64,000 nucleotides of DNA from Athripsodes cinereus (GCA_947579605.1 OX388328.1:8845684-8909683); one strand, 5' to 3'; counted from the first letter of the stretch, positions 32,269 to 41,798 are shown. Notes: generated by a model not told the origin, from the sequence alone. Translations and numbers: made by a program.

Positions 32269-33377
32269 TTATAACTATCTTATATTACGCTGAATTTGTG
32301 AGGAAGATGGAAAATCTGTTGTGAATTTGTGGTTTTCTCTGGGATCGCATTGGTTAAAAGCCGTAAAGATAGGACCATGGAGTATGATATATTTTATTTT
32401 CAATAATAATAATACAGTATTAACAGAAATATTGGTACTATGAAAATTGTATGGGATATCGTGTAACAAAAATCTCAATCTTTTCTGTATCTCAATCTTT
32501 TCTGTAAGTTTCCGCGTGTTCCATAAAATGCAGTTATTCGCGAAACATCGCGTTTTAAAATATTTAAAATATTCAGTTCAACGATGTGGCATCATCCTAA
32601 GGGGCTTAACTTTTATGTTTAGAACAGTATAGTTAAATGTATTTGTATTTTTCTGCATATTATCTTGAAACATAACATTTCTATTTCAATTTGTTGAATA
32701 TAAAAATAATAATATGTATAAGGTGGAGATAAAACATTATGTTTCTTCTTGGTAATGTGCAAAATTTGTGTTTGCTTATAAACATTATACACATTTGCAG
32801 CATTTGCTAATAATAAAATCTAGACTGTTATGCAAAATTATATCATAGATATTTTATATCAGATTATGATTGAACACAGACAAAACTGTCAAAAATATAT
32901 GCTGCTAGTCTTAAATACTTTGTTATTTATTAAGAAGAACTTATGTTATCCGCGAATACAAATTCGTCAATTTACTTTATTTCCTCAGCAAAGCCGGGTT
33001 GAACTAAGCTAGTACATTATAATATAAAGGTAGGTACTTTAAACGCTACGTATTACTTTCGGTGCAATGCATTCCCATCATCAGAGTATTAGTATTATTA
33101 ATAATAATGCTACGCAGGTACTGACTGTATATATAGTGAGTGGTGTTGATACAATGCACCATACCACAAGCCGTTGAGATAATGTTATTATGATGACGTA
33201 GGGATTATGAGAGATAAATAATATTATTGACAGAAAATTATGTTAAAATAATCTGGAATTATATCTGTGGTTACTTTATTAATGGGATAATTGCAATTTC
33301 ATAATGATTTTATATATATATACAAGCTGATCTGGCAAACGTTGTTATGCCATATACATTATTTCTAGATTACTAAC

Positions 33378-33478
33378 ACGTGAAACTTGGACGTGGTTGA
33401 AGAAGGATGAGAGTGGAATAAATGCCGTGGAGATGCGTTCACTGAGAAGAATGGTTGGTAAAACGTTAAGGGATAGTT
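33378..33478 (+). mobile_element. LINE-A, internal fragment
   Basis: It reads LKKDESGINAVEMRSLRRMV and GKTLRD, matching residues near the start of the 62153 copy, then stops matching. Confidence 0.6.
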
Positions 33479-34044
33479 CTTATTTTAGTTCAAATCAATA
33501 TAGAATAGGGGTATTGCTATATTTTATTTTACCTTTTGACTCACTATTTCTGTAAAATATATTTGTTCATTTTGTTTTTGATTTGTATTGTATAATTTAA
33601 TTCAATTTTGTACATGTGTAATTTAGTACTGCCTCAGAACAACAAAAGTCTAGAGAGGTAATAAAATCCATTTCTTAATATTGTTTCTAGAACACATGTA
33701 ATAAGGTTGAGAAAAAGTTATGTTTGGTTATATTGATTTTCGCAGTAGTTAAGTTTAATATTGTAAGAAAAAATACAGTTTTTCTTTTGTTTAAAGTCTG
33801 TCTACAGACTACACAAAAAAGTCGAATGCTGTATATTGTTCAAAATAAATACGTTATTGAATTTTCAACATGGAGTTCTCAAAATAGATAAGGTTTATTA
33901 TAAATAATTTATGTTATAAAAAAAATCGAGTGTTCTTTTGCAAAAGATGTTATTTGTAAAATGTTACATATTGATGAAATGAAATCATCACAATCAGCAG
34001 TAATGAGGTAAACAACCAATCTAGATGGAAAAAATCACTGATGT

Positions 34045-34087
34045 GCAGTGGCGACATTATCACAATCAGTGATAATCTCGCCACTGC
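34045..34087. repeat. 43-bp hairpin inside a small dispersed repeat
   Basis: GCAGTGGCGACATTATCAC pairs with GTGATAATCTCGCCACTGC, one mismatch in 19. The flanking TATCGTGCTAGTATTTTAAA continues a repeat also found at 43905-43997 (+) and 44655-44740 (-). Confidence 0.65.
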
Positions 34088-34371
34088 ATATCGTGCTAGT
34101 ATTTTAAATTTTATATTGTTTTGTTAACACTGTTATACTCGTATAATGATGATGTGCAAAAAGAATAAATAAATGTCTTATTTTTAGGGTGCAGAGGCTG
34201 CCCAGTGTGGCTCTTTCATGAATATGAAAGTTTTGCTTAGAAAAGTGGATATATAAGAGTCCCCCGGTTTCTAAAATATCCAGACATGGGAGGGAGTCTT
34301 CAAAATTTATGATTTTCATGATTTTTGTCTTGTTTGTGTTTTTAATTATTAAAAAAATGTATTTTATGTTA

Positions 34372-34553
34372 TTATAATTTATAAATAATCAAAACACTGT
34401 TATATTTTCACTATATTTATTTAAACTCTTAACGTTTTCGCCCACTTCAATGGGCATTCTCAAGAGTACTGCCCATTGAAGTGGGCGAAAACGTTAGAGT
34501 TTAAATAAATATAGTGAAAATATAACAGTGTTTTGATTATTTATAAATTATAA
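34372..34553. repeat. Near-perfect 182-bp palindrome (foldback element)
   Basis: The arms (34372-34456 and 34470-34553) are reverse complements with a single one-base indel over about 84 bp, around a 13-base loop. The sequence includes TTCGCCCACTTCAATGGGCA. Such symmetry implies a recent foldback insertion or inverted duplication. Confidence 0.82.
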
Positions 34554-34689
34554 AATATGAATTTTCACAGTGTGAACACAAACACCCTTCAACAATTTTA
34601 TGTTATTGTTTGCTAGCAACGTGTTCGTCATACGCTTTGGTAATTTGTGGGACCTTGATTGGTTTGTTTATAGATGAGATTTGAATGTT

Positions 34690-34918
34690 GATAATAATAA
34701 TAACTAGACAACTTATTTATGATGCGCCGTTTTGTGGAAAAACCACCGCAAGGGCCCATTTAAGAATCATAACACCTCCCGAACAATAGGGTTTTTAACC
34801 TCGTCTTGAACACCTCCACACTCTCCAGAGTTCGCAAATCAAAGGGAATTTTGTTCCACAGCAACGGACCAGCCACACAGAAGGCACGGTCAACATAGTT
34901 GGCCAGACCCCATTATTG
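34690..34918 (-). mobile_element. LINE-C 3' end (CR1-like RT C-terminus)
   Basis: The reverse strand reads RAFCVAGPLLWNKIPFDLRT, then VFKTRLKTLLFGRCYDS, stop, the GGTTTTTCCACAAAACGGCG 3' block, and an (ATT)n tail. It is a separate lineage from LINE-B. Related pieces are at 19677, 55202 and 6013. It starts about 130 bp downstream of the host exon 35052-35193. Confidence 0.7.
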
Positions 34919-35051
34919 ATATTTATTAAGTCAAACTGTTTATGTCTTATAAAACAATAAATAAAATAACAATCTGCACTAGGGCTCTTGAGACAAAATT
35001 TATGATTAAAAGACGAAATCGTCATTAAATATAGATTTTTTTTAAACATAC

Positions 35052-35193
35052 CTTGGTTTATGATAAGTTGGGTTGCTGTTTGTTTTGAGGATATCAGCGT
35101 TAGGCATCGAAGTAGGCAGGGCGTGGTCCCTCTCCAACTCGGCTTCGTAGGCATCATGAGGAAGAGGCAGATGCTTGCCGGGAATCGGCTCAA
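35052..35193 (-). CDS. Internal exon, EPIPGKHLPLPHDAYEAE segment
   Basis: A strong polypyrimidine tract and TTTTTTCCAG precede TTGAGCC, and AACCAAG is followed by GTATGTTT. The 142-bp exon starts with two bases of a split codon and ends with two bases (AG) of an Arg codon completed by the next exon. It reads EPIPGKHLPLPHDAYEAE, then ERDHALPTSMPNADILK, ending YHKP. It is an isolated coding island between giant introns. Base composition is clearly less AT-rich than its flanks. It lies only about 820 bp from the young LTR element in the upstream intron, and a LINE fragment begins about 130 bp beyond its donor. Confidence 0.82.
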
Positions 35194-35690
35194 CTGGAAA
35201 AAAGGGGAAAAAAAACATTATTAGTATAAATAAATTAATATTCAATAAGTACATCCACATTCTTCTGGATGTTTAAAGAATATCAGTTCTCATGTCATCC
35301 AGTCAGTCAAGAGCAAAATTTTTTTTTTAACAAATTGTAGGCTCGAGGTTGTCCTTATGGGATTCCATCTGCAAAACCCACTCGAGGATTAATACTCCCT
35401 TGATGTACCCTTGGTGGAAAATCTCTAACCGAGGATGAAACACACATGTACACAACAAAATAGGTACATGAATTTTAGAATCTTATGCTCAGAAAAATAC
35501 ATAACTTTTCTTAAGTCTATCTTACAGTTACGCAAAAATATGTACTAAGGAGTTAAACTATTACAAAATTTATATGTGCCTACATAATATGATTACAAAA
35601 TGTATTATCGAAATAGTGGTACTCCACTGCACAAAAATTAAAGTAAAACCAATCGAACCGACAAAACAAATATCTACTGTAAAATTATCA

Positions 35691-35944
35691 CTGTACCTGA
35701 GAGCCATTAGGACTCAAGTGCATTTTTGACAAAAATGGCAAATTTACCAAAATAGTGGAAATAACACAACAGTCGTGAGTCTTAAGTACAGAAAGGCTTA
35801 GGGTCATAAGAATTGAAGTGCGCATCACTGTGGTATATACTATATACAGCTTATTACTAGTAAAATATTGAGGTTTTTTCGATTAAAAAATTGAATTTGA
35901 AAATGGCATTTTAGTACTTAAGACTAAATGGCTCTCAGGTACAG
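35691..35944. mobile_element. TIR element, 254 bp
   Basis: CTGTACCTGAGAGCCATT at the left and AATGGCTCTCAGGTACAG at the right are an exact inverted pair, with ACTCAAG/CTTAAGACT extending it. It lies 62 bp before the left target duplication of the LTR element. The superfamily is not clear. Confidence 0.7.
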
Positions 35945-36006
35945 ACTAATGGAGTCTTTTTCGCATCCAGGACACCAACAATGTAGCATAATATAAACGA
36001 ATTATG

Positions 36007-36011
36007 ATAAT
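36007..36011. repeat. Left target-site duplication ATAAT
   Basis: ATAAT directly precedes the TGTACC start of the left LTR and recurs after the right LTR at 42735-42739. Five bases is usual for BEL/Pao and Gypsy integration. Confidence 0.8.
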
Positions 36012-36947
36012 TGTACCGCACAGAATATAACTGTTGCCTACTTCCCGTGTTCATCATAAATATATATATACCTAACTATGTTGATTTTGTATCGTAAGAC
36101 GCGGCCGCGTGATGTAGGTACAATAAAGCTATCATGCATATACCTACCTACTCACGCGGCGCGCGCTGCTCAGCTTGTTATTGTAATATTGTAGTTGAAG
36201 GTCCTTCCCTTGCGAAGGTCAACATGTAAATGACCTTCTAGCAGGGGAGGGGAGTTACTTACGTAAGCCGCTAACCTTGTGCGCCACACAACCAGCCACT
36301 GTTGGTCTGGTGTACGGCTGACGGGGTCCGCTTGCTTTAAAAGCAAGGCCATTTTGCTAATAAAATTACTCTCAATTGTCTACCTGAAGTATTACTACAC
36401 CTACCTGACTACCTCTACTGCTCTGCTCGCTTGGAATTGGACTACAACTGCTGAACTACCGCCCTACTACTGATCTTGGCCCCTGGATTTCTAGGCTTCA
36501 GCTGTCCTTCGCTCTTCACCTCACCGAAGAGCTTCCGAGTGACTTGGCACTGAGGTGGTTACCCTACATCGTGTATCGCTTCGTGAATACGCCGCCGTGG
36601 GGCTTCTTGTGTGCTTAATAGCGAGTGCTATCGGGTTTATTGCCTGGTAGTGAGTGCTAGACGGTACACTTGTTGGCCACGCCTAGGTGTTGGAACGTTG
36701 TCGTGCCGGTGGAGGTAGACATCCCCAGGTCAACGAACAAGGGAGTCTCCGACGTGCTGTCAAGGGCAACGGCGGCTGGGCCGACCCACTACCGACGCAC
36801 CCGGATTACCTGCATAGCGAGGCGCATTGACGTTGGAACGGTGTGTAACACGATCCAGTTACCCCTCACTCACCCCCGACTCCTACCACCCGGAGACACA
36901 GTTCACTTGTGGCCTGTGGCAGGCTGAGTCGGCCTCTGTCCCGCACA
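36012..36947 (+). repeat. Left LTR (936 bp)
   Basis: It runs from TGTACCGCACAG to CTGTCCCGCACA. It holds a TATATATATA box near 36059-36070 and a CAATAAAGC poly(A)-type signal near 36121. This suggests a short transcribed R and a long GC-richer U5. The short frames in it are shared with the right LTR and are not genes. Confidence 0.88.
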
Positions 36948-36950
36948 AGT

Positions 36951-36967
36951 TGGTCCTTCGAGCCGGA
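36951..36967 (+). promoter_or_regulatory. Primer-binding site complementary to tRNA-Tyr
   Basis: TGGTCCTTCGAGCCGGA starts three bases after the LTR. It is complementary to the conserved 3' end of eukaryotic tRNA-Tyr (TCCGGCTCGAAGGA plus CCA), all 17 bases matching. Confidence 0.82.
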
Positions 36968-36986
36968 TCGTCTGCAGACCTCTACG

Positions 36987-39900
36987 ATGTCAATGTCCCT
37001 GCGTTCTGGAAAGAACGCCTCATCAGATGCTGAGTCACACGTTGACGACTCTGACGCGTCATCCGACACCGCTACTGATGAAACCTTGATGCAGATACGA
37101 CGCCAGATAGCAGCTCGAGATCGAGAGTTGGCGGAGCTACGCCAACAGCTAGCAGCAGCGTCAACCAGCAGCACGACGGCAGGTGCCACGGCCCCCGTGC
37201 AGCCTGAGGATGGTGGCTTACAGCCAAGTCATCTACCTCAACAGCTGCAGCCTGCAGCCGCCGCCGGAGAGGACCTTACCCCGGCCGCACAGCAGACTGC
37301 AGCCGCCGCCGGATCTGTTACTCCGGCGGCCCCCCTGCATTCAGCACGGCCTGCAGCGGCCGCCGGATGGAATCTTACCCCGGCCGCCCTGCAGCCATTG
37401 CAGCATGCAGCCTCAGATGGAAGGGGTGTCCCACCGTCTACCCAGCAGCAAGCTGCCTACACGAGTTGGGGTGTCCCACCGTCTACCCAGCCGCATGCAG
37501 CCTCCACGAGATGGGATGTCCCACCGTCTACCCAGCAGCAAGCTGCCTACACGAGTCGGGGTGTCCCACCGTCTACCCAGCAGCAAGCTGACTACACGAG
37601 TTGGGGTGTCCCACCGTCTACCCAGCCGCTTGCAGCCTCCACGAGATGGGATGTCCCACCGTCTACCCAGCCGCATGCAGGCTCCACGAGATGGGGTGTC
37701 CCTCCGTCCGCCCAGCAGCCTGCAGCAACAGCCGGAAGGAGTGTCCCGGCCGCGCAGCCACCATCGCAGCCTCAGCCGATGGTCCAGCTTGCGCACCCTG
37801 CTGGATGGCTCTCGTCATCACAGCCCCAGCTGCAGCCTTCTCATCAGCCTGCAGCATCAGCCGGAAGGAGTGTCCCGGCCGCGCAGCCACCATCGCAGCC
37901 TCAGCCGATGGTCCAGCTTGCGCACCCTGCTGGATGGCTTTCGCTATCGCAGCCCCAGCTGCAGACTTCTCATCAGCCTGCAGCATCAGCCGGAAGGAGT
38001 GTCCCGGCCGCGCAGCCACCATCGCAGCCTCAGCCGATGGTCCAGCTTGCGCACCCTGCTGGATGGCTTTCGCTATCGCAGCCCCAGCTGCAGACTTCTC
38101 ATCAGCCTGCAGCATCAGCCGGAAGGAGTGTCCCGGCCACGCAGCCACCATCGCAGCCTCAGCCGATGGTCCAGACAGCGCACCCTGCTGGATGGCTTTC
38201 GCTATCGCAGCCCCAGCTGCAGACTTCTCATCAGCCTGCAGCACCAGCCGGAAGGAGTGTCCCGGCCGCGCAGCCACCATCGCAACCTCAGCCGATGGTC
38301 CAGCTTGCGCACCCTGATGCAGTGTCAACATGTCTGAAGCCGTTACCAACTGTAAGGAGACGTAACCGCCATGTTAATGACAACAGTGTCAGTAGTCTTA
38401 ACCATCTCCCACAGGGGAGATCAAGTGCGACTAAAATTAGTGATAGTGGTCACAAAAGTGGTAACAATGTTACCAAAAGTGGTCACAAAAGTGGTATAAA
38501 CGCTAGCAATAGTTATCACAAAAGAGGTAACGACGCTAGCAATAGTGGTCACAAAAGTGGTAACAATGTTACCAAAAGTGGTTACAATACTGGTAACAAC
38601 TCAAGTTATAGTGGTCACAAAAGTGGTAACGCCGGAAATAGTTGTCACAAAGGTGGTAACAAAGTCTACAATTGTGGTAACACGAATGCCAACGACAGAA
38701 TGAGCAGTTCGGGTGACAATTGTGTTAGTGACAGCGGTAAGAACCGTCCAAGAGACAATCACCGAAGTGTTCGTGCTGGCAATAGGAAGAAAGTACGATG
38801 TGCCCTGTGCAATGGATCACATTTTGTATCTTCGTGTAAAGGATTTCTGGCACTCCCCTACGAGGATAAATGGAGAGTAGTGAGGAATGAGGCACTGTGC
38901 GAGATATGCCTCATTCCCCGCCATGAGAAATTCAGAAGATGCCCAGGCCACCGCTGTAGAAACGAACAGTGCGATGGTCCACATCACGCCACGCTACACG
39001 CACCACACCTACCCGAGGAAGCGGGTCAGGATAAGATACCAATCGTCAGCCTGGAAAGAATGGAAGAGGTTGGCAAAACCAAAACAGCGCCAAGAATGGA
39101 AGATGGAGGCAGATCAGGAGGACTGGATGAGCAAGCCAAGCCCCTCCTCCTGTGCAACTCGCTAGAAGGATTGATGCGGGGCCACATCACCACCTGGTGT
39201 AGAGTGCTGGCCGAGGAGAAACCGGCTTCAGCGCTAACAACATCCCCAGCATGCCGAGTGAGCGGCGTGTGGGTGATGGAACTCAGAGATGACACTCTGA
39301 GAGGCCGTAAATACGAGGTCACCCTTACGGCCAAGAACGAGTTTCCTGAGGTGTCGCTGCGTATAAGGCTAAGACGCAGTGATCAGGAAACGCAGCAGCA
39401 TTCCCTCTTGTGGCAGGAGGCTAGAAAGAAAGAGGAGTTCTTCACCACTCATCAAGTGTTGTTGGAGACAGAGGTGATACCTTTACCCGGTGACAGCCAA
39501 GTGTGCAGTTTCTCGTCACCAACCCTGCAAGCAACCAGCCCTCGGATGCGCGATGAACTACTTGCCCGTGCGACCCACTTGAGGAGCGGTCGTGCCGTCA
39601 GTCCCTCGCAGGAGGTGACGCTGCAAGTAAACGCCCCTTGGATGCAAGATGTATTGTTTGCCTGGACGACCTTGAGCAAGAACGGTCGTGCCAATTGCCC
39701 CTCACAGGAAGAGGGGCACCAAGTTACCGGCCCTTGGAGGCGTGGTGTAATGCTTGTCCGGACAACCCAATCGAGAAGCGGTCGTGCCGTATGTCTCTCA
39801 CAGGAGATGACGCGACAAGTAACCACTCCCTGGAGACGAGGTGTAAAACTTACCAGGACGACGCATTGCAAGTGCAGTCGTGCCATACGTCCCACGCAAG

Positions 39901-41774
39901 AGGAGACGCCAAGAAGCAAGAGAACTGTCTTGCGATGCATGCTGAAGGTTTGTTGGAGAGGACCTTACAAATCATCTCCGCTGCCGAAGAAGCAACAGCG
40001 GAACAGGCCTGAAGCAAGATCGGAGCCTGTTCCCAAACAGATCATTCGCATCGAATACTCTGTTAAATGGGGCGCCGCCCCCGCCGCAGCCTTTTCAACA
40101 GCCTGCCGCTACGGCCGGAAGGAAGAAAGTTCCGGCCGCGCAGCCGCCATCACTATTTCAGACGATGGCCAGATCTGCGCACCCTCATCTGTGAACACTC
40201 ACCTCACGGATAAAGGCCACGCTACAGATGACAATCTGAGCTCCCGTCTTTGGAGGTTAGAGAGTAAGACGGGTGGGGCAGGAATGCTGCCAAACTACAT
40301 ACGCCGAGGGATCGACCAGCAACTACCAAGTGGTATAGAAGTCTTCGAACAAACAAGTTTTCCCTGGAGCAGTGGAAAGCAACGACTGTTACGAAGCAGC
40401 GCCGAGGTAGACACATCCCTGGTGAGGATGACTTCATCCACCAGATCCGTGGACGACACAAGCCACAGGATACAACCCAGAAGACACGGGCCCCTAGAAG
40501 ATGAGGAAAATCTACATCCTGGCTCCCGTAGGGTTATGGTTCGTCGGCTCCTTAGCCGAAACCAACAATCGCCGGCCAATGATATGGCGACGGCAGGAAC
40601 AATGACTGCAACAGAATTCTCAACACGCCAGGAGGCTGCCGGCGTTAGGATTGCAGAACCGTTGCAGGTTGTCAGAATGCCTAACAACCCAAGCAGTGAC
40701 GTTAACTGTGGGCTGAGGTCATCATGGAACCCAAAGCCACAGACCGCCCACACCGTCACCGGCACTGACCCCAGTGCCACTAGAAGGAGATACGCCGAAA
40801 GAATAAGAAGATGCGGCAAGAAGATGTCACACCACCCGTACCACTTGTACCCACGGGCGCACAAGCCTGGCAGGTCACTACGGGAGGCATCTTATGCAGC
40901 GCACCCCCTGAAGAGGTGCCTCATCATTAAGAAGAGGACCAGGATGAAACTGCGAATCCCGAACAACGGCCGCCGCCGTGACATGCGGTGTGGCATCCTC
41001 TCCATGGACCTCACCACAGAGGCGATCAAGACAGAGGTCAGACACAGTCCCTCTCACGACGCCCCCACAGAGGCCATGAGGCGAAGAAGCCAATCAAGCA
41101 GCGCCGCTCGTGATTCAAATGATCAACCAGATAGCCGGTGTAGGAGATACACGCCGGCACCGCATGACGTCAGCACCGTGGTGTCCAAACCAGGATGGGT
41201 CCGGTTGAAGAGCTCCATCAGTCTCCCGCCATCAACAGTCGAAGAAGACGAATATACCCGCCTCTCATCGGAGACACACACACATGAGGCGAATGGACAC
41301 CAGGTAGCAGAAAGGACGACTGCAGATTTCCACGCCAGGCTCAAGGTAGTGAGATCGCGTGAAGTCACCAGAGCCATGATATGCCATTTGAAAAAGGCTA
41401 AGGCTCATCCAACACAACCCCTGTCACGTTCCCGACTGTCTTATCAGCAGCCACCCTGGACAAAGTTAAGGGTGGCCGACATCGAGCCATACAGGGCGAT
41501 AATCATGTGCCGCCGCAAGTACAGCCGCGTCTTCACACGACCCATCGCATGGGCGATACTCACCGAGATCGCCCGCAGTCTCTCCTCCAACGTCTCCACT
41601 ACATCCAATGAGACAACGCGATTGGTGTCACGAAGAGGCCAGCCAAGCGGCGACGCAAGCGCAAAAGTGCGAGACGAACAAGAATGCCAGCAACGCAATT
41701 ACCTGACAGCAGCCAACCAGATGATCAAACCAGCTACCCGCCTGTGGCGGATCCAGTGCGGTGAAGAAGAGTGA
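36987..41774 (+). CDS. Gag-like polyprotein of the LTR element, 1,595 aa, no pol
   Basis: ATG 36987 is the first ATG in frame after the PBS; the frame also opens upstream without an ATG. The N-terminus MSMSLRSGKNASSDAES leads to a short helical stretch (QIRRQIAARDRELAELRQQL). A Gln/Pro/Ala-rich zone follows, with a 45-bp repeat array (37425-37740), a 129-bp array (37734-38320) and a 33-bp Asn/Ser/Gly/Lys/His array (38445-38700). From residue 605 come CALCNGSHFVSSC (CX2CX3HX4C), CEICLIPRHEKFRRC (CX2CX4HX5C) and CX4C...HH...LH, the arrangement at the end of BEL/Pao gag. Residues about 700-1595 are basic and match nothing I recognise. They contain a 96-bp repeat (39558-39915). No DTG/DSG protease or YxDD motif is seen. 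Gag-like assembly and RNA binding are inferred. Confidence 0.75.
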   Translation: MSMSLRSGKNASSDAESHVDDSDASSDTATDETLMQIRRQIAARDRELAELRQQLAAASTSSTTAGATAPVQPEDGGLQPSHLPQQLQPAAAAGEDLTPAAQQTAAAAGSVTPAAPLHSARPAAAAGWNLTPAALQPLQHAASDGRGVPPSTQQQAAYTSWGVPPSTQPHAASTRWDVPPSTQQQAAYTSRGVPPSTQQQADYTSWGVPPSTQPLAASTRWDVPPSTQPHAGSTRWGVPPSAQQPAATAGRSVPAAQPPSQPQPMVQLAHPAGWLSSSQPQLQPSHQPAASAGRSVPAAQPPSQPQPMVQLAHPAGWLSLSQPQLQTSHQPAASAGRSVPAAQPPSQPQPMVQLAHPAGWLSLSQPQLQTSHQPAASAGRSVPATQPPSQPQPMVQTAHPAGWLSLSQPQLQTSHQPAAPAGRSVPAAQPPSQPQPMVQLAHPDAVSTCLKPLPTVRRRNRHVNDNSVSSLNHLPQGRSSATKISDSGHKSGNNVTKSGHKSGINASNSYHKRGNDASNSGHKSGNNVTKSGYNTGNNSSYSGHKSGNAGNSCHKGGNKVYNCGNTNANDRMSSSGDNCVSDSGKNRPRDNHRSVRAGNRKKVRCALCNGSHFVSSCKGFLALPYEDKWRVVRNEALCEICLIPRHEKFRRCPGHRCRNEQCDGPHHATLHAPHLPEEAGQDKIPIVSLERMEEVGKTKTAPRMEDGGRSGGLDEQAKPLLLCNSLEGLMRGHITTWCRVLAEEKPASALTTSPACRVSGVWVMELRDDTLRGRKYEVTLTAKNEFPEVSLRIRLRRSDQETQQHSLLWQEARKKEEFFTTHQVLLETEVIPLPGDSQVCSFSSPTLQATSPRMRDELLARATHLRSGRAVSPSQEVTLQVNAPWMQDVLFAWTTLSKNGRANCPSQEEGHQVTGPWRRGVMLVRTTQSRSGRAVCLSQEMTRQVTTPWRRGVKLTRTTHCKCSRAIRPTQEETPRSKRTVLRCMLKVCWRGPYKSSPLPKKQQRNRPEARSEPVPKQIIRIEYSVKWGAAPAAAFSTACRYGRKEESSGRAAAITISDDGQICAPSSVNTHLTDKGHATDDNLSSRLWRLESKTGGAGMLPNYIRRGIDQQLPSGIEVFEQTSFPWSSGKQRLLRSSAEVDTSLVRMTSSTRSVDDTSHRIQPRRHGPLEDEENLHPGSRRVMVRRLLSRNQQSPANDMATAGTMTATEFSTRQEAAGVRIAEPLQVVRMPNNPSSDVNCGLRSSWNPKPQTAHTVTGTDPSATRRRYAERIRRCGKKMSHHPYHLYPRAHKPGRSLREASYAAHPLKRCLIIKKRTRMKLRIPNNGRRRDMRCGILSMDLTTEAIKTEVRHSPSHDAPTEAMRRRSQSSSAARDSNDQPDSRCRRYTPAPHDVSTVVSKPGWVRLKSSISLPPSTVEEDEYTRLSSETHTHEANGHQVAERTTADFHARLKVVRSREVTRAMICHLKKAKAHPTQPLSRSRLSYQQPPWTKLRVADIEPYRAIIMCRRKYSRVFTRPIAWAILTEIARSLSSNVSTTSNETTRLVSRRGQPSGDASAKVRDEQECQQRNYLTAANQMIKPATRLWRIQCGEEE
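37425..37740 (+). repeat. 45-bp tandem repeat, 7 units, in the gag-like frame
   Basis: GGTGTCCCACCGTCTACCCA-type units start at 37425, 37470, 37515, 37560, 37605, 37650 and 37695. They encode a 15-residue PPSTQQQAAYTSWGV-like unit. The unit length keeps all three frames. Confidence 0.85.
37734..38320 (+). repeat. 129-bp tandem repeat, about 4.5 units
   Basis: GGAAGGAGTGTCCCGG recurs at 37734, 37863, 37992, 38121 and 38250, exactly 129 bp apart. The 43-residue unit contains SQPQPMVQLAHPAGW. Because the period is divisible by three and free of stops, long open frames also appear in the other plus frames and on the minus strand. These are shadows. Confidence 0.88.
38445..38700 (+). repeat. 33-bp tandem repeat, 7-8 units
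   Basis: AGTGGTCACAAAAGTGGTAA-type units start at 38445, 38478, 38511, 38544, 38577 and 38610. They encode SGHKSGNNVTK-like 11-residue units just before the Cys/His clusters. Confidence 0.82.
39558..39915 (+). repeat. 96-bp tandem repeat, 3.5 units
   Basis: The units encode 32 residues each, such as SGRAVSPSQE and NGRANCPSQE followed by PWRRGV-type ends. They are diverged but colinear, starting at residues 858, 890, 922 and 954. Confidence 0.75.
40066..40192 (+). repeat. Displaced, diverged copy of the 129-bp unit read in another frame
   Basis: CCGCAGCCTTTTCAACAGCC, CGGCCGGAAGGA and GACGATGGCCAGATCTGCGC correspond to the 129-bp unit 1.8 kb upstream. Here the long frame reads FSTACRYGRKEESSGRAAA, the same phase as the alternative frame of the array (SSACSISRKECPGRAAT). 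Confidence 0.65.
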
Positions 41775-41787
41775 GGCGTAGCCTCAC

Positions 41788-41798
41788 GGGTGGGGAAG
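41788..41798 (+). promoter_or_regulatory. Polypurine tract
   Basis: GGGTGGGGAAG lies directly against the right LTR, 13 bases after the ORF stop. One T interrupts the purines. It is the expected plus-strand primer. Confidence 0.75.

Larger units (their letters stand above)
14851..35051 (-). other. 20.2-kb intron of the membrane-protein gene
   Basis: It is bounded by a GTATGTTT donor at 35051 and a TTTCAG acceptor at 14851. It contains no convincing host exon. It holds LINE fragments, SINE-1, SINE-2 and family C copies and several MITEs, listed separately. The remaining blocks (about 15420-16680, 17380-18000, 18200-19370, 19910-21330, 21370-22070, 22630-23120, 23640-24410, 25950-27200, 30030-30450, 30690-31060, 32280-33370, 33480-33990) are AT-rich and show no recognisable gene. 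Confidence 0.75.

Noticed and set aside
34795..35193. 132-aa minus-strand frame extending the host exon downstream
   Set aside because: It uses a different frame from the phase-matched exon and runs through the splice donor into LINE-C sequence.
36170..36927. Short frames in the LTRs, identical at 41957-42714
   Set aside because: They duplicate simply because the LTRs are identical. None has a recognisable domain.
37183..38349. Long alternative frames over the gag repeat arrays (384 aa and 238 aa plus strand, 228 aa minus strand)
   Set aside because: The repeat periods (45 and 129 bp) are multiples of three and stop-free, so all frames stay open together. Only the frame continuing to the Cys/His clusters and the polypurine tract is supported as coding.
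39026..41698. Minus-strand frames under the LTR element ORF (up to 189 aa)
   Set aside because: They are shadows of the GC-rich 1,595-codon frame, with no domain, promoter or conserved pattern.
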